Position numbers and translations under genes: made by a program. A stretch of DNA of 64,000 nucleotides from Phanerodontia chrysosporium. Lineage: Eukaryota; Basidiomycota; Agaricomycetes; Polyporales; Phanerochaetaceae. The notes beneath the pieces are model-generated. The model made no database searches, had not been told where the DNA came from, and was given only the letters and a program-made list of their open reading frames with translations. Where the stretch lies: contig MJGA01000002.1 of assembly GCA_001910725.1 (NCBI GenBank), positions 2,418,001 to 2,482,000 of the forward strand, written 5' to 3'. Numbering within the stretch: position 1 is the first letter of the stretch; each line of letters begins with the position of its first letter. Shown one piece after another: positions 1-11,296 of the stretch.

Positions 1-51
1 TCCTGTTTGAAATGAGGTTAGGAGAGGTTTGGGCACAAAACAATAGGGTAC

Positions 52-2549
52 TTACCCTCCATGTTCGACGACGGAGGGCGTCTCTCCAAGTTTGCCTTCG
101 CCAGCGTCACGTTCATCAACGGGCACATATTCCCGCTTCCCCGATCCCAAGTAAATCTGCGCGAACGTGAGCAACGAACTGTATAGAGATGGCGGGAAAA
201 GAGCGTGGAGAAGCCAAGACGCAACAGAAAACAGAAGAATGAGAATGCACCGTACCTGTCTTGGCCTCCAGATTTTGACACCGCCATCTTGCAACATCAT
301 TTGACGCCAGTGCGCAAGCCAGCCGACGACGCGAGGCACAACGAAAAGCACGGGGAAGAAGTCCAGAGGGAAGCCTGGGCCGTTCCGGTGTTAGGTAATG
401 ACAAGCGGGGAAAGCCTGACCACCTACCCATGGCACGGTAAATCAAGCCGCTATGGAGTGTGATGAGCAAAGCAGCGCCTCATTCACAGGACGTAAAAAG
501 GGCCTACCTCCTGAAAGCGCATGCATTTGTCAGTACCGGATGTTGTCCTCGGAAAGTGAGCATGGACTCACCAAAAATCCACATTGGGAGCAAGCTTCCG
601 TTTGACGAAATATTCGTCCTTCATGGCAGCATCGTGTAAGGCCATGGCGGTATCAAGCAGTTCGTCCTTCCCGGTCCTGTGATCGGACTCAGCTATGGCC
701 GGCTACACTCTAAGCGATTGGAAGAGGACTTACACCGCGAAAACGGCGTCGGCGGTCTTGCGGACAATGAACGAGCGTGGATCCGACTAATAGGAAAGTT
801 ACGTTCAGTCATCCCGGACTTGATGGAATATTGGAAGGGTGCAGGAAACTTACGGTCTTGTAAACCCTGTTCGGTGGGAGTGCATGAGAAGGATGATGGG
901 GCACAAGCGGTCGTAACGCCGGCGTACCTATGTCCGAACCCAGAGAGGGTCTTTTCGCGTCGTTTCACCGCCTCGATGAAGGCAGGCACGTTCTCGGGCC
1001 TGTCAAACCACGGGTTAAGAATGGGCCAAAGCGCAGGTTGAGGAGATCGTCAACTGACTTTCCTATAGATATCAGCATGCGGATGACTGCTTCGTTGGCA
1101 CCGCCGTGCAGAGGGCCACTGCATTTCCAAGCACCAGCTCAGACAGTGCTACGGAGCGAAACCCAGTCTAGACTTACTAGAGCGATGCGCAACCGGCACT
1201 GTGAAAATGGGTTGGTTAACCTTATCGGCGGGTATAAGGTATGCAGAGAAGCGACATACGCAATAGCCGAGTATGGATCTACCAAGGAGCTTCCGGTTTG
1301 GAGCACGGTGGTGCAGGACGCGTTGAGCTCGTGGTCCGCATGAATGAGGAAGAGCACGTCGAGTGCCTTCTCGAGAACAGGATTTGGCACGTAGTTCTCT
1401 TCACTGAGGTGGTCCATTTGATACAGGAATCTGCAAATTGTGTCAGTTGAATTGTCCCCAAAAAGGAAGCACGGCAAATGTAGCTCGCGAACCACGCTCG
1501 CAGGGGGGAGCTGACGGCATATATGTTGTCAAAGTGACACTTACGAGCCTGTATAACTGAGTCCTGTAGGAGGCGTCACGAAGTCACGACCTTGACGAAC
1601 ACGATAGGCCATTCTAAATGAAGGCAGGTAAGATGTTTCGCTCTAATGGAGGCCTGCATCAATTAGCTCACGCTGCGAGCGTCGTAGCTTTGCCAATAAT
1701 ACGGTATATTTGTCTATCCATCGTTTCGAGCGAAGCCTTGTCGCCTTTGGTGTATAAACGTTGCCCTGTAACAGCACACGGCAGGTCTGCACGCAGTAGC
1801 GATCTATGGCGCGATGGACGGACCTTGCAACGACGGGTTAGCCTCCGAGTAGTACGATCCGAGCATGGCAAATGCACTCGTAAGCATGCTCATGGGATGT
1901 GCGTCGTAGCTGACAGGTAAGCTCAGCGTTGGGCAGCGTGAATTTTGCAACTAACACTCACCGGAAGGAGCGGAAGAACGTCTGCGCGTCCGAATGCATG
2001 ACACCGTGCCTCAGTACTTCAGATTCAAAGTGTGCATGTTGTTCTCGCGTCGGAAGAGATCCGTAGATGAGCAGATAGGCGCATTCCAGATGCGAAGAGC
2101 GTTCGGCGAGCTGCTCGATCGGATATCCTCTGCAGGGTGCTGGTCAGCATCTCCGTGTTCAGCAAGCGAAGGGACATACCGATAACGCAACACTGGGGTA
2201 AGTCCAAGTTTAGTATCGTGTTCGCTAGACATATAATGAGTGCGACGCACCGCCTGCCTCGCCGTCAATGTATGTTATCCGACTTTGTATGACAGCGGTG
2301 TTCAGGAAACCCTTGTCAGACACACGCAGCCCCTTCTCCGTCTCATTCTCTGGCCGCTCTCCAGGCCTTGCAGGTGCTTTGATCGCCTTGAAGTCCGTTG
2401 CAGATATCGCGTTGTCCACGATCCTTAGAGTCGGTCAGCCACATGAGCAGACATATGACTGGAGCACCGTACGGGATGGTGTAAGTCTTCCCTGTACGAT
2501 TGTCGCGCACAGTCAAGGTGTCTTGGCTGGCCTGCGTCGGTGCGCCCAT
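52..2549 (-). CDS. citrate synthase, multi-exon
   Basis: Condenses acetyl-CoA and oxaloacetate to citrate. The spliced frames read through the whole fold: N-terminal beta hairpin ([16 protein letters not shown]), TYIDGEAG + [48 protein letters not shown], then [18 protein letters not shown] with the catalytic His region, and the C-terminal [14 protein letters not shown] helix. Exon borders that can be fixed: exon 1 2549-2473, exon 2 2423-2251, a 13-nt exon 2192-2180, exon 4 from 2129; the stop codon is 52-54. The start at 2549 gives a protein without an obvious mitochondrial presequence, and the C-terminus (...EHGG) is not a classic SKL signal, so location is open. Type and wording resemble the bacterial-like fungal citrate synthases. 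The gene stands at the window edge but appears complete. Confidence 0.9.
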
Positions 2550-3549
2550 GGTGATGGTGGTGAGAGACGGTGGTGAACGTGTGAGATGGCCATGCCGGAT
2601 CCCCAGCAGAGACTATATGTATTATGCACCCCTGGGTTTGGACGGCTTGGGCGGTGAGCGAGCCGATTGCCACGAGGGCTTTGATTGGACTCGTCACACT
2701 CGTTGGTATCACATGCGCGCGCGACCTGTCTCCGATCTTCCGTACGCAGATATCCTCGTGCAACTCTCGGTCGGGCATGGGTATACGAAACTAATATTCA
2801 CGTTCTATAGATAAACACAGCATACATATGTGCTAATGTCCAAGAAAAATACATGTCAAGATGGACTACGTAGCCCACTCACCCTTATCTAATTGGGTGA
2901 AGACTCTGTGGTGGAGGTACGTGTTCCCTAGAGATGATAGAACGTCTGCGGTCCATCATAGCTAGCTTGCTACTGAGGAGCTTACGTATTAAGCCAGACC
3001 CGACGGATGAGAGGAATGGAGCGCGCTGCGAAGGTCCAAGCCAACAACATGGACGGTCTAGCCTGCCTCTCATACACGGTCCACGAACAGGCTACCGGAG
3101 AGCGCAGTAAAAAAACAGGAGCATGGAGCTGAGAGTAGTGGTGAGTCATAAACGTTCCGATACAGATAGATACGCACATACTAAGTGGCGAACGCCTTCT
3201 CAGGTCTTTACCTGAGCATCGGAGAAGGCGAAGGGTGTGTCGGAAAACTCCGATTCAAGTTGATCGGGGTGGGACCCCGACGTCGATGCACTTGCTCGCC
3301 GCACTGCCCTCGTCAAGACGGAAGTTGTCTACAAAGCGAGGCCACTTGACTGAAAGCCACCGCAGCGCATATTTCATGCAATACATCGCCATAAGCTGCG
3401 TTCGGTGGCTACAGTGCTTCCAGGTTGCGGAGTCGCACAGCCTTGAAGGATAGCCTTGCTCTGCGCTCTATGTAAAGGCGTAGGACGTGTTTAGTGGGTG
3501 AGCTACCTCCTCATCTTCTCCACTCTGCTTGCCTCATAGCAGGACTGAC
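2550..3549. other. intergenic, divergent promoters
   Basis: About 1 kb between the divergent citrate synthase (-) and F-box (+) genes. Short open frames occur on both strands but none shows recognisable protein features or plausible splicing. It presumably holds both promoters; no TATA box or other motif stands out. Confidence 0.5.
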
Positions 3550-4806
3550 ATGCTTGCGCTTCCTACAGCAGCCTCTATCTCTGTCGAGGAGGAACTGTTA
3601 AAGCTGCCAAACGAGCTTGTAGACCTCATCGTGCAGCTATTTGACACGCTCGCACGCAAAGACAATGCCTACGTGTCCGATAAGGCAACTCGCCGCGGCG
3701 TATCCGCGTGTGCATCGACGTGTAGAGCTTGGCGCGGACGCTTCCAGCCACTCCTTTTCCGACGTCTGCACCTGTCCTCGCCGCTCGACGTGCGTAACCT
3801 AGCAGCCATGGTACACGAAGACCCTGCCATTGGGCCATACGTCCATGAGCTGTTGCTCCTAGAGGATCAAGACATGTACTCCCACACGCTGCCTCTCCTC
3901 CTCTCGTACCGGCTTCCTTCTCTTACGTCCATCACATCTAAAGCACTCGGCGTCGCCCGTGGACGCGTGTCCCCTCTCCAGCACCCACCCGTTCTCCCGT
4001 CACTCTCCGGGATGCAGACGATTACAAGCCTGACTCTGGAAAACTGCCGCTTCCGGAGCTTCAAATCGTTCTCGCGCGTTGTCTCTGCCTTTGGACGCCT
4101 GCTCTCCCTGACATGCAAAGGGATACGCTGGGACGTCGAGCTACCGATCGGCCCGGATGGCCTCATCATTCCATACGGGATCTCTCCCGCCAGCGACACG
4201 CTCGGCGACATCCATGTCGACGATTGCCCCCAGAGCCATGCGTTCCTGTTATTGCTCTGCGTACCAACGGGCTGGTCAGCACGACGATCGTCTTGCGCCG
4301 ATCAACTCACTCTCTCTCGGGAAGAAGGATCTCTATTACAAGGGCTTACAAGCGTATTCGCATCAAACTTGGTGCAGAGCGTGAGCTATGCGCGCCGATT
4401 TTGTGAGTCTTCTGGACAAATTGGAAGCAGAATTGCTGACACTCCTTTGTATGGGACAGCTGACACTTTGAACGCAACGATGCAACTTCCAAGTGATTCT
4501 GGCAAGATTCACATCCGTTGTGAACTGTCCGAAGAGACAGGCAACGAGTCGAGTATTGAAGGACTGTGTATCAGCGTGCGAGACTCGACGAAGCGGCCGC
4601 ACATAGCATCCGTAACCCAAAAGTGGCTGCTCTCGCTATTCAAGAGATTACGCAGCATCAAGGCTATCGAGTACGAGAACGAACTGGATTACCTCACACC
4701 ATTCGAAATCGCACTGTTCCACGCGGTGTCATCGATCATACCCACCGCACACATTGTCTTCAAAGGACTTGATGATGTGACGGATAGGTCAGTTGTTGAT
4801 GAATGA
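3550..4806 (+). CDS. F-box protein, single exon
   Basis: Predicted substrate adaptor of an SCF ubiquitin ligase. The N-terminal F-box reads LKLPNELVDLIVQLFDTL, followed after a loop by CASTCRAWRGRFQPLLFRRL, the usual agaricomycete arrangement (the box binds Skp1). The remaining ~330 residues contain leucine-rich stretches (SLTLENCRF, LLSLTCKGIRW) as in F-box/LRR proteins of unknown substrate. The first ATG in frame is 3550 and gives 418 aa; the frame is open further upstream but without ATG. A short intron in the middle (around 4260-4390) cannot be ruled out because the sequence there looks less protein-like. These families expand and diverge quickly, so no orthologue name is given. Confidence 0.7.
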   Translation: MLALPTAASISVEEELLKLPNELVDLIVQLFDTLARKDNAYVSDKATRRGVSACASTCRAWRGRFQPLLFRRLHLSSPLDVRNLAAMVHEDPAIGPYVHELLLLEDQDMYSHTLPLLLSYRLPSLTSITSKALGVARGRVSPLQHPPVLPSLSGMQTITSLTLENCRFRSFKSFSRVVSAFGRLLSLTCKGIRWDVELPIGPDGLIIPYGISPASDTLGDIHVDDCPQSHAFLLLLCVPTGWSARRSSCADQLTLSREEGSLLQGLTSVFASNLVQSVSYARRFCESSGQIGSRIADTPLYGTADTLNATMQLPSDSGKIHIRCELSEETGNESSIEGLCISVRDSTKRPHIASVTQKWLLSLFKRLRSIKAIEYENELDYLTPFEIALFHAVSSIIPTAHIVFKGLDDVTDRSVVDE

Positions 4807-4862
4807 GATGTATCCAGGTGCTCATATACAAGATATATCATAGGATTTATCACCTGGATAAC

Positions 4863-5495
4863 ATGCACAAGTTCTCCCCCGAATATCATAGTGCAGCTGA
4901 TCTGCTACGCTTTCCCGGAATCTCGGGCATAGTACTCCCACAAAGAATCTTCGACTATACCACTCGTGGACTTGTCCGTGCTGGTGAACCCTCCATCGTC
5001 TTCCCGGGCGGGATCCATCTCCACCACGCATTGGATCCCTCTAGCAAACATACGAATAGGCCAGAGTACCAGGCATGGCCATCTGCTGTGCGGGAGCATA
5101 CTGAGCTCGGTATGAAGTCTTCTATCCGCATCCTGGTACGTTTACTATTGGTACGCCCCGCCCTCTCGAGACTGAATCGGACCCACAGTGGCCGGGATAC
5201 CCGCCCTGGTTTTATATGTTCTACGCACACGACCGTAGAGCTAAGATTGTTCACCACCCTTCACCACTACATGCCCTTGCCTACCGGATTGCAGGAATCA
5301 TCAAGAAGTTCGTCCAGGTACGCACAGTATTTTCGACCCAAAGTACCCAATTGACAGGAGACACTACTAAAAGCGAATGCGCTCTTACCCGACGAAAGGC
5401 AGCTGGGACGTGAACAAGATACAGTTCGAAAGGCTTGTTCTCATCGAGCTGCGCCATGTGAGGAGAGCATCATGGCAGCCGCTTTTGGTCTATGA
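4863..5495 (+). CDS. unrecognised 3-exon protein
   Basis: I do not recognise this family. Three exons join in frame with good splice sites: 4863-5135, 5189-5317 and 5358-5495, giving 179 aa. The intron starting GTACG at 5136 carries an ACTGAAT branch-like motif, and all junctions are phase 0. The protein is rich in aromatic and basic residues, for example WPGYPPWFYMFYAHDRRAK in exon 2 and YRIAGIIKKFVQ at its end. An ATG at 4803 is also in frame and overlaps the end of the F-box gene, but 4863 is the more natural start. It lies 56 bp after the F-box stop on the same strand. It could alternatively be an extension of that gene through an unseen intron. Confidence 0.45.
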
Positions 5496-5833
5496 AGGCG
5501 ACGTGAGCTTCATGTCACAGTAGTCGTCAGTCTTGAGACATCATTCGAACTACACGATTCGCCCTTCGTGTGGTACCAGCGTGCCTACTCTTTATTGAAT
5601 CCGAGACGCACCTAGCTCGATCTTAGTCGCTGAAGGACTTGTGTGACTGTCTTCCTCGGCTTCTAATATTGGAGGGGTGTTCATAGTTCCATCTGAAGAC
5701 ATGCCAAGCAGATGCTATCTTGACGTTGTCGCGCGGGATTCCCGTGTTGCAAACCGTAGCGAGCGTTTGTGGCAAGCAGGGATGAGCATAGCGGAGCGAT
5801 TGACCAACAAAGACATCTTGCACCCCGACCACG
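5496..5833. other. intergenic
   Basis: No gene seen. It separates the unrecognised 3-exon gene from Pcc1 and presumably carries the Pcc1 promoter. Confidence 0.5.
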
Positions 5834-6232
5834 ATGACGACCGGCGAGGACAGTACGTGGCACACCGTGTAAGAGCCCCTCCGCTGCCGAAGTAGTCTAG
5901 ATGGACTCAACCGCAGTCGCCACAGGACCGTGCGTGTGCCCTTCGCGTCGGCGCAGCATGCATCCATCGCGAAACAGGTGATCGAAGTCGACCGCGAGCT
6001 GCAGCCGCAGGTCGTGAAGCGGACGCTGGAGCTCGACGACGATGTCCTTGTCGCGTGAGTGCGTTACGTTTGGGTCCGATGGGCAACGTAGATGACGGGA
6101 GAGTACAGGACATTCAAAACGTTGACGGTGCGCCTCGCCCGGCTTGTGGTGAACGCTTATCTCGAAAACGTCGAACTTGTCGTGCGGACGATAGGTGAAT
6201 TCGGCGAGGAGGCGGCTCGAGGGACATCATAA
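5834..6232 (+). CDS. PCC1: EKC/KEOPS complex subunit Pcc1
   Basis: Small dimerising subunit of the KEOPS complex, which makes the N6-threonylcarbamoyl-adenosine modification at position 37 of ANN-decoding tRNAs; also linked to telomere and transcription functions in yeast. Exons 5834-5868, 5926-6054 and 6109-6232 join in frame (GT-AG introns of 57 and 54 nt) to 95 aa, the normal size for the family. Diagnostic stretches are HTVTVRVPFASAQHASIAKQ, VDRELQPQVVKRTLELDDD and TFKTLTVRLARLVVNAYLEN. The 35-nt first exon is easily missed: an ATG at 5901 lies inside intron 1 and would read out of frame. Start chosen because it gives the conserved HTVTV strand at the N-terminus. Confidence 0.85.
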
Positions 6233-6437
6233 CGAGCAGAGAAGGAGGCAAGCGTAAATTGTATCGATACATGATGGTGGTTTAGGGGAAAGCTGCTGTT
6301 GTACATCAACGAACGTCCAATGAATGCAAGATCTGCTACACCGGTCGCGGGATACAGCAAAAGGGTTCATGCTGACGGTTCGCTACATCATGTATGAATA
6401 ATCATGCTACATTATGGTCTGAGGCCCCCGATTAAAT

Positions 6438-8051
6438 TTAATCCTTCTTCTCCTCCGCGTTCTCGCCCTTCTTAGCGGCCTTCTTCGCTGCCTTCTTGTT
6501 TTCACGGAGAGGCTTGGCGATGAGTTCCTTGAGCTCGGGGTCCTCAAGCTCCTTCTCAGTCTTGACGAGCTCAGGCTTGTACCATACTGGTGGGCTGGTG
6601 ATCAGAGCAGGACCCGCGGGGAGGAGAGCGATGGTGAAGTGGAAGGCAGCGACGAAAGTGCCTGACGGCGTGTAGCTGGAAGCGAGGCCAGTAAGTTTGC
6701 ATTCTTGGAAGAGACGTAGCAACACGTACATGACATCGTATGGCTTCACGAGGGCGTGTTGAACAGCCTCCTGGAGACCCAACCGCGCCTTCTTCTCATC
6801 GTCGAGGACACGAACGTTGAAGGGGAAGGCGCCGGCCTTCTTTTGCACCTCAGAGAAGATGAGACGCGACGTCTTCATCTTCAGCTGGTAGGTGACGGTC
6901 GAGTCCTTCTGGTAGATGGTAGTCTTGGAGTCCTCAGCACGAGCCTGATCGCCGAGATGAGCCTTTGCCCTGACCAAGAGAAATAATGCCAGACGCACCT
7001 TGCCATCCTCGCTGGAAGACACCAGGATGTCAATACCCCAGACCTCGTTCTCCGCAAAGGTAACCGTCTCGAAGTCGCGCTTCTGTGCCTCAGACTACAC
7101 GTGAGAGCCATCGTTAAGTTAACAGCTCCTGACATTGAATGGCACGAGACCCACTGGATTGAGGATGATGCGCTTCTTGCCATCGATAACGTTCTGCGTC
7201 TGCTGGCACGAGAGCATACCTGTCCAGGAGGCGGAGAATCAGACCGAGATCTGGTACAGATCGCGCAGGCGACTCACCCTCGACAGGCTTGCAGTCGAAC
7301 GCGGAGGTGACCTTGGCGACGGTTTCAGTGACCGCCCAGTTCTTGTTGCCGACGCGCACTTGGCGCATCGCGGCCTCAGCAGCGAGGTACGCTGCCTTGA
7401 TGACGTCGGCCTTGCGGCCAGTGACGGGCTCGTCCGCGGACGCGCCAACGACGAGCGTCTCGGCGCTTACGGCCGCGAAGCCGTCGATGTGCGCGCCGAC
7501 GTGCAGCTTCACGACGTCGCCCTTGGCGAGGGTCTGCTCAGCCGCGGGATCGGACGCGAGCGGAGAGAAGTGGGCGACACAGTTGTTCACGGAGACACAG
7601 GTGGGGAAGGCAAGGCCTAGTGGGAGCATGCATTGCACAAAATTGCAGGAAGCGCAGGAAGGACGCGTACAGTAAGCTCGGAAATTTTTTGGAGAGAGGG
7701 GGACGGTCAGACGCACCCTTGGGGACCTTGACACCCTTCACGGCCTTGTTGTAGACGGCTCCAGTGCCCTGCTCGATGAGCTTGTCGCCCTCAATGCAGA
7801 TGTCGAGGATCTTCGCGCCCTCGACGCAAAGCGGGACAAGCTTCTTCATCGTCGCATGAACGATGTCTGCAGCAGTCTAAAGCAGCATGCCGGACGCGGT
7901 CGCGAGACGTGTTAACCCTGATCAGATCTAGAGGTGCACGCATAAAGCACTGCAGCGTGCTAACCTTGTATTTGGTGAAGTCTGCCTCCGCGGTAGAGCG
8001 GGGAGTCTCCTTCACCTCCTTGGGCTCCTCAGGCTTGGTGATATCAGCCAT
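6438..8051 (-). CDS. EBP1/PA2G4-like (pita-bread fold) protein
   Basis: Homologue of proliferation-associated 2G4/EBP1 (fission yeast Cdb4), a methionine-aminopeptidase-like protein without peptidase activity that binds RNA and pre-60S ribosomes. Exon 1 (from 8051) begins MADITKPEEPKEV and ends at TKYK; exon 2 continues TAADIVHATMKKLVPLC and CIEGDKLIEQGTGAVYN. Later exons contain KLHVGAHIDGF, AVTETVAKVTSAFDCKPVEG, KKRIILNP and ENEVWGIDILVSSSEDGK. The C-terminus is a lysine-rich tail (KKAAKKAAKKG) typical of this family and thought to bind nucleic acid. At least five exons, stop 6438-6440. Start is the first ATG with a family-like N-terminus. Confidence 0.88.
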
Positions 8052-8590
8052 TGCGCTGTGTGATATAGGGGCGATTTAGAGGAGTTTTGTGGATGACGGG
8101 GGAGAGAGAAATGCAAGGACAGGATTTTTGGCTCTAGGTTCCTCGCGTGCAGGTCTCGGGATCTGAGATCATCGACATCCAATCCGCCTGATCCCAGATC
8201 AGGCAACTGTAGAGTTCCACTACAGCCCTACATCCGAGACTTTCGTGACATTGGGGGCATGTAATCGTCTTGGGAACATGGCTCTGAGCTTCAGAGTTCA
8301 AAACAAGACACAGTTCATACAATTCACGACAAATAACAACAGATCAACAGTCACGCTACGACTATTAACGACACTACGAATAAGAAAGCAGAATCAGACT
8401 TGCAGAGGATGCAGCGCAGTTGCCGTATCATTTGTGGAGCAAACTGCGCTTCACTCCCAGTGGCAGCGTGTGTGGGAGCAGACACGCGCCAAGAGGGTGC
8501 AGATAGAAAGGGGAGGCGGCCACAGGAGATGGATGGTACAGGAAAGATGTAAGGTAACATTACCGTAAGATCCAGAAAACTTCGACTGTA
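8052..8590. other. intergenic
   Basis: Between two minus-strand genes: promoter side of the EBP1-like gene and 3' side of the Bqt4-like gene. Open frames seen here have no recognisable content. Confidence 0.5.
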
Positions 8591-9991
8591 CTAGAAGAAG
8601 CTGGGCAGGCTCGGTAGGAACGACCTAGAGAAGCCGTCAGTTTCAGCGAGCACGAGTAAACAGGGAACCTACACTGCTCCGAGGCCAGCAGCAAACAGCA
8701 GCGCACCCCACGCTAACTGCTTACGCTCTGGCGGCATTTGCTGCAGGATCCGGATGCGGCTGTTGCTAACGACTGCACGCTCCTGGTTCTCAGGCTCCTT
8801 GATGTTGAGCTTGTACTCTGCAGCCTCGTCTTCCCTCTCGCGCTTTTGCGACGAGCCCTCCGCATTGAGCATCTGCGCTGCCTCGGCCGCTGACCGCTCC
8901 GCCTTGAGACGTTCGACGAGCTCCTTCTGCTCGCGGACGTCTTCTTCCATGTTCGGTTGGGCAACCTTGATCACTTCCGTGTCCTCCTCTTCGACAACGG
9001 TCTCATCCCCATTCGTCGTGACGCTCACAAGGTGTTCGTGCACGGCCTTAACAGTCCTTGGCGTCTTCGGCGACTTGGCTGTCGCAGGCGTAGTAGGGGC
9101 AGGGCTGCGTGCACGTGCAGAACGCCTGGACGCGTATGAGCCAGCGACGCAAACGCGTGCAGAGAGTGCACTTGCCTTGCAGGGGTTGCGCCTGTCTCGA
9201 TCGCAGGGTTCACGAGAGTGGTGGAAGACGCGGGGGACTCCTCGCGTCGCCGTTTGGACGGCGGAGCGGCGTCGCGTGGTATGGCACCCGTCTGCGCGAC
9301 AGGCGATGCCACGGGCGTCGGCTGTTGCTGCGCGGTCTTCAGCGATTTACGGTAAACCATGTTCGGGTCGGGGGACGCCTCAGCGAGTGGTGCGATGACA
9401 ACCTCGAGGTGGTAATCCTTCGCAATCTCGAGAGCGACCTCTGGCGTCACCCAGGTACCAGCAAAACGGGCCTTCCCTGTCTTGTTTGCACCGCTTGTGT
9501 CGTAAGTTGCCTTGACCCAAGCGGCCTCCTTGCGTTCAACATCCTCTGGAGCCGTGGGGAAAGCAGTACGGAACATGGTAGTAAGACTGATGGCGCCTGT
9601 ATCCAGCCTGCGGAGAATAAAGGCATGGCCAGCAGGCTGGAGGGGTCTGTGAGGCTTCAAATGAGCAGAGAGCCCTTGCAAAGAGAGCGTACCGTAGGGA
9701 TCTTCATCCGAGCGACCTAGATTACCACTGAGGAGGCTGATCGCGGTAAAAATGGACACAAGGACTCACGACAGTAGCCTGTCCCTCTCTGACGATCTCC
9801 TGGAACTTGACCGGGGGAACTTTGGACGGGTCGACTGCGAAATTCGAGTAAGCGTGATCAGCCTCCTATTGGCGCAGAAAATGGACACTCGACAGACGTG
9901 CGACGATGAGAGGGTTCTGGTGGTCCATAGGGAGCGGCGGCCGCTGCACAGCAGACTGTTTGGGTGTCGCATGCTTAATGTGAGAAGCCAT
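8591..9991 (-). CDS. Bqt4-like inner nuclear membrane protein (KilA-N/APSES)
   Basis: Resembles fission-yeast Bqt4, which ties telomeres to the inner nuclear membrane. The N-terminal half carries the KilA-N/APSES-like fold: VKFQEIVREGQATV, ARMKIPT + PAGHAFILRRLDTGAISLTT, then FRTAFPTAPEDVERKEAAWV and GTWVTPEVALEIAKDYHL. A low-complexity, charged and possibly coiled region follows (VREQKELVERLKAERSAAEA), and a hydrophobic tail near the C-terminus (LAWGALLFAAGLGAV + SFLPSLPSFF) fits a single membrane anchor. The final 10-residue exon (after the acceptor near 8624) ends at stop 8591. The intron removing the region between IPT and PAGH begins GTACGC. Start 9991 yields MASHIKHATPKQ. Function by similarity of fold and tail anchor; direct telomere role is inference. 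Confidence 0.75.
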
Positions 9992-10144
9992 CGTCGGCGA
10001 ATGGATGAACGCGAGCAGGGCGAGGCGGAGGACGGGAGACACAACCGTGAGGGCCACGCCGGCGTCTATCTCGCGCTCATACCAACGGCATTGTCCGCGG
10101 CTGACAAAACCGGCAGCCGCTGTTGTTCAGAATATAAACACATA

Positions 10145-10899
10145 TTATTCGTTCCCGGACCAGTCACTGCCCGTGTCCGACTCGTCGCTATACGATAATC
10201 TACGAAAACTGTTCGTGACCGCATCCGTTGAGTCTTCCTGTGCTGCGGTCACTGGGGCGAACCGGGCCAATGGGCTCACAGGTCGTCTCGACGGACGAGA
10301 CGGAGCATCTTCACATGCGGCGATATCAAGGCATAAACGCTCTGGCACTCGACGCCCCGCGTCGGCGATGCAGTACCAAGCAGGCGACAGCGGTCTCAAG
10401 GTCGCAGTCGAGTTGGCATCGACGGAAGTGTCCGACGATATCTGTGCTTTCGAGGCTGCCTTGCGCGGTTTCCTCGCACCGGCGTTGGGATTTGGCGTCA
10501 CCCACTGATGCGTATCAGTCACTAATCTACTAGGCAAGATTTGGGGTACACACCAACAACTCGAACACGTTGTTCAGAAGAATCATGTGCGCCTCTGCCG
10601 CGCTCGGCACTCGTCGTCCTGGCCGCTTCCGCACCTGCGCCTCTGCTTTCTTCACGGCGACAACGATGTAGGACCGCTGGGTGATGGGCTGCAGACTGCG
10701 CCAAGTTGCTGCCATTTCCGACCTGTAAGAGCTTGCTCTGCGAAGACCTGTCAGAGTGGACGTCGGTAGCAGAAGTCAGGGCGACTTACTCGGGATCGCT
10801 GAGCTGGTAGTCGACGTGTGCAGCAGCAGACTCCCAGACAGGTGGCAAGTTGAGCGACTCAAACTTGTCGGCAGGGTAATGGGAGCTGCTGCTAGCCAT
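10145..10899 (-). CDS. unrecognised 3-exon protein
   Basis: I cannot name the family. The first exon starts at 10899 (MASSSSHYPADKFESLN, then LPPVWESAAAHVDYQLSDP). The second contains AATWRSLQPITQRSYIVVAV and SAAEAHMILLNNVFELL. A 49-nt intron starting GTGTGT joins it in phase 0 to the last exon (WVTPNPNAGARKPRKAA). The C-terminal third is polar and serine-rich and probably disordered (SYSDESDTGSDWSGNE before the stop at 10145-10147). The N-terminal 120 residues look folded and helical. Good splice sites and consistent frame argue that the gene is real. Confidence 0.6.
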
Positions 10900-11296
10900 G
10901 GGTTCGAGAACGTGTTGAACAATGTTGGCGAAGGAATGAGCGACTCGGAAGAGGCGAACCCGGGGTAACCTGCATTGGATCCCACCAGTGCCGGACTACT
11001 GGATATATATCATCTTCTGCGGAAGCTGCAGCCGATCGTGTTCATGACGATGCTTGTGCCCCAACCGTACTGGGAAAGCCGGCGGCACGCGTCCTCCCCG
11101 AATCGGCATCTCACTCGGCAACTAGAAACTAACTCCCGGAGGTGCTGTGAGTGGTACATGATCTCTATATTCATCTCTATGTGAATTTTGCTACAGCTGG
11201 CACAATTACAAGACAGCGGCCCATTTCACAATGTACAGTGTTGGACGTACAGTTGCATTTCCAGTCTACACACCCGACTCCGTCGTACCCTGTCTC
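10900..11296. other. intergenic
   Basis: Spacer between the start of the 10145-10899 gene and the 3' end of the phosphofructokinase gene, both on the minus strand. No gene seen. Confidence 0.5.

Noticed and set aside
5901..5980. ATG at 5901 as start of Pcc1
   Set aside because: Out of frame with the conserved protein; it lies inside intron 1.
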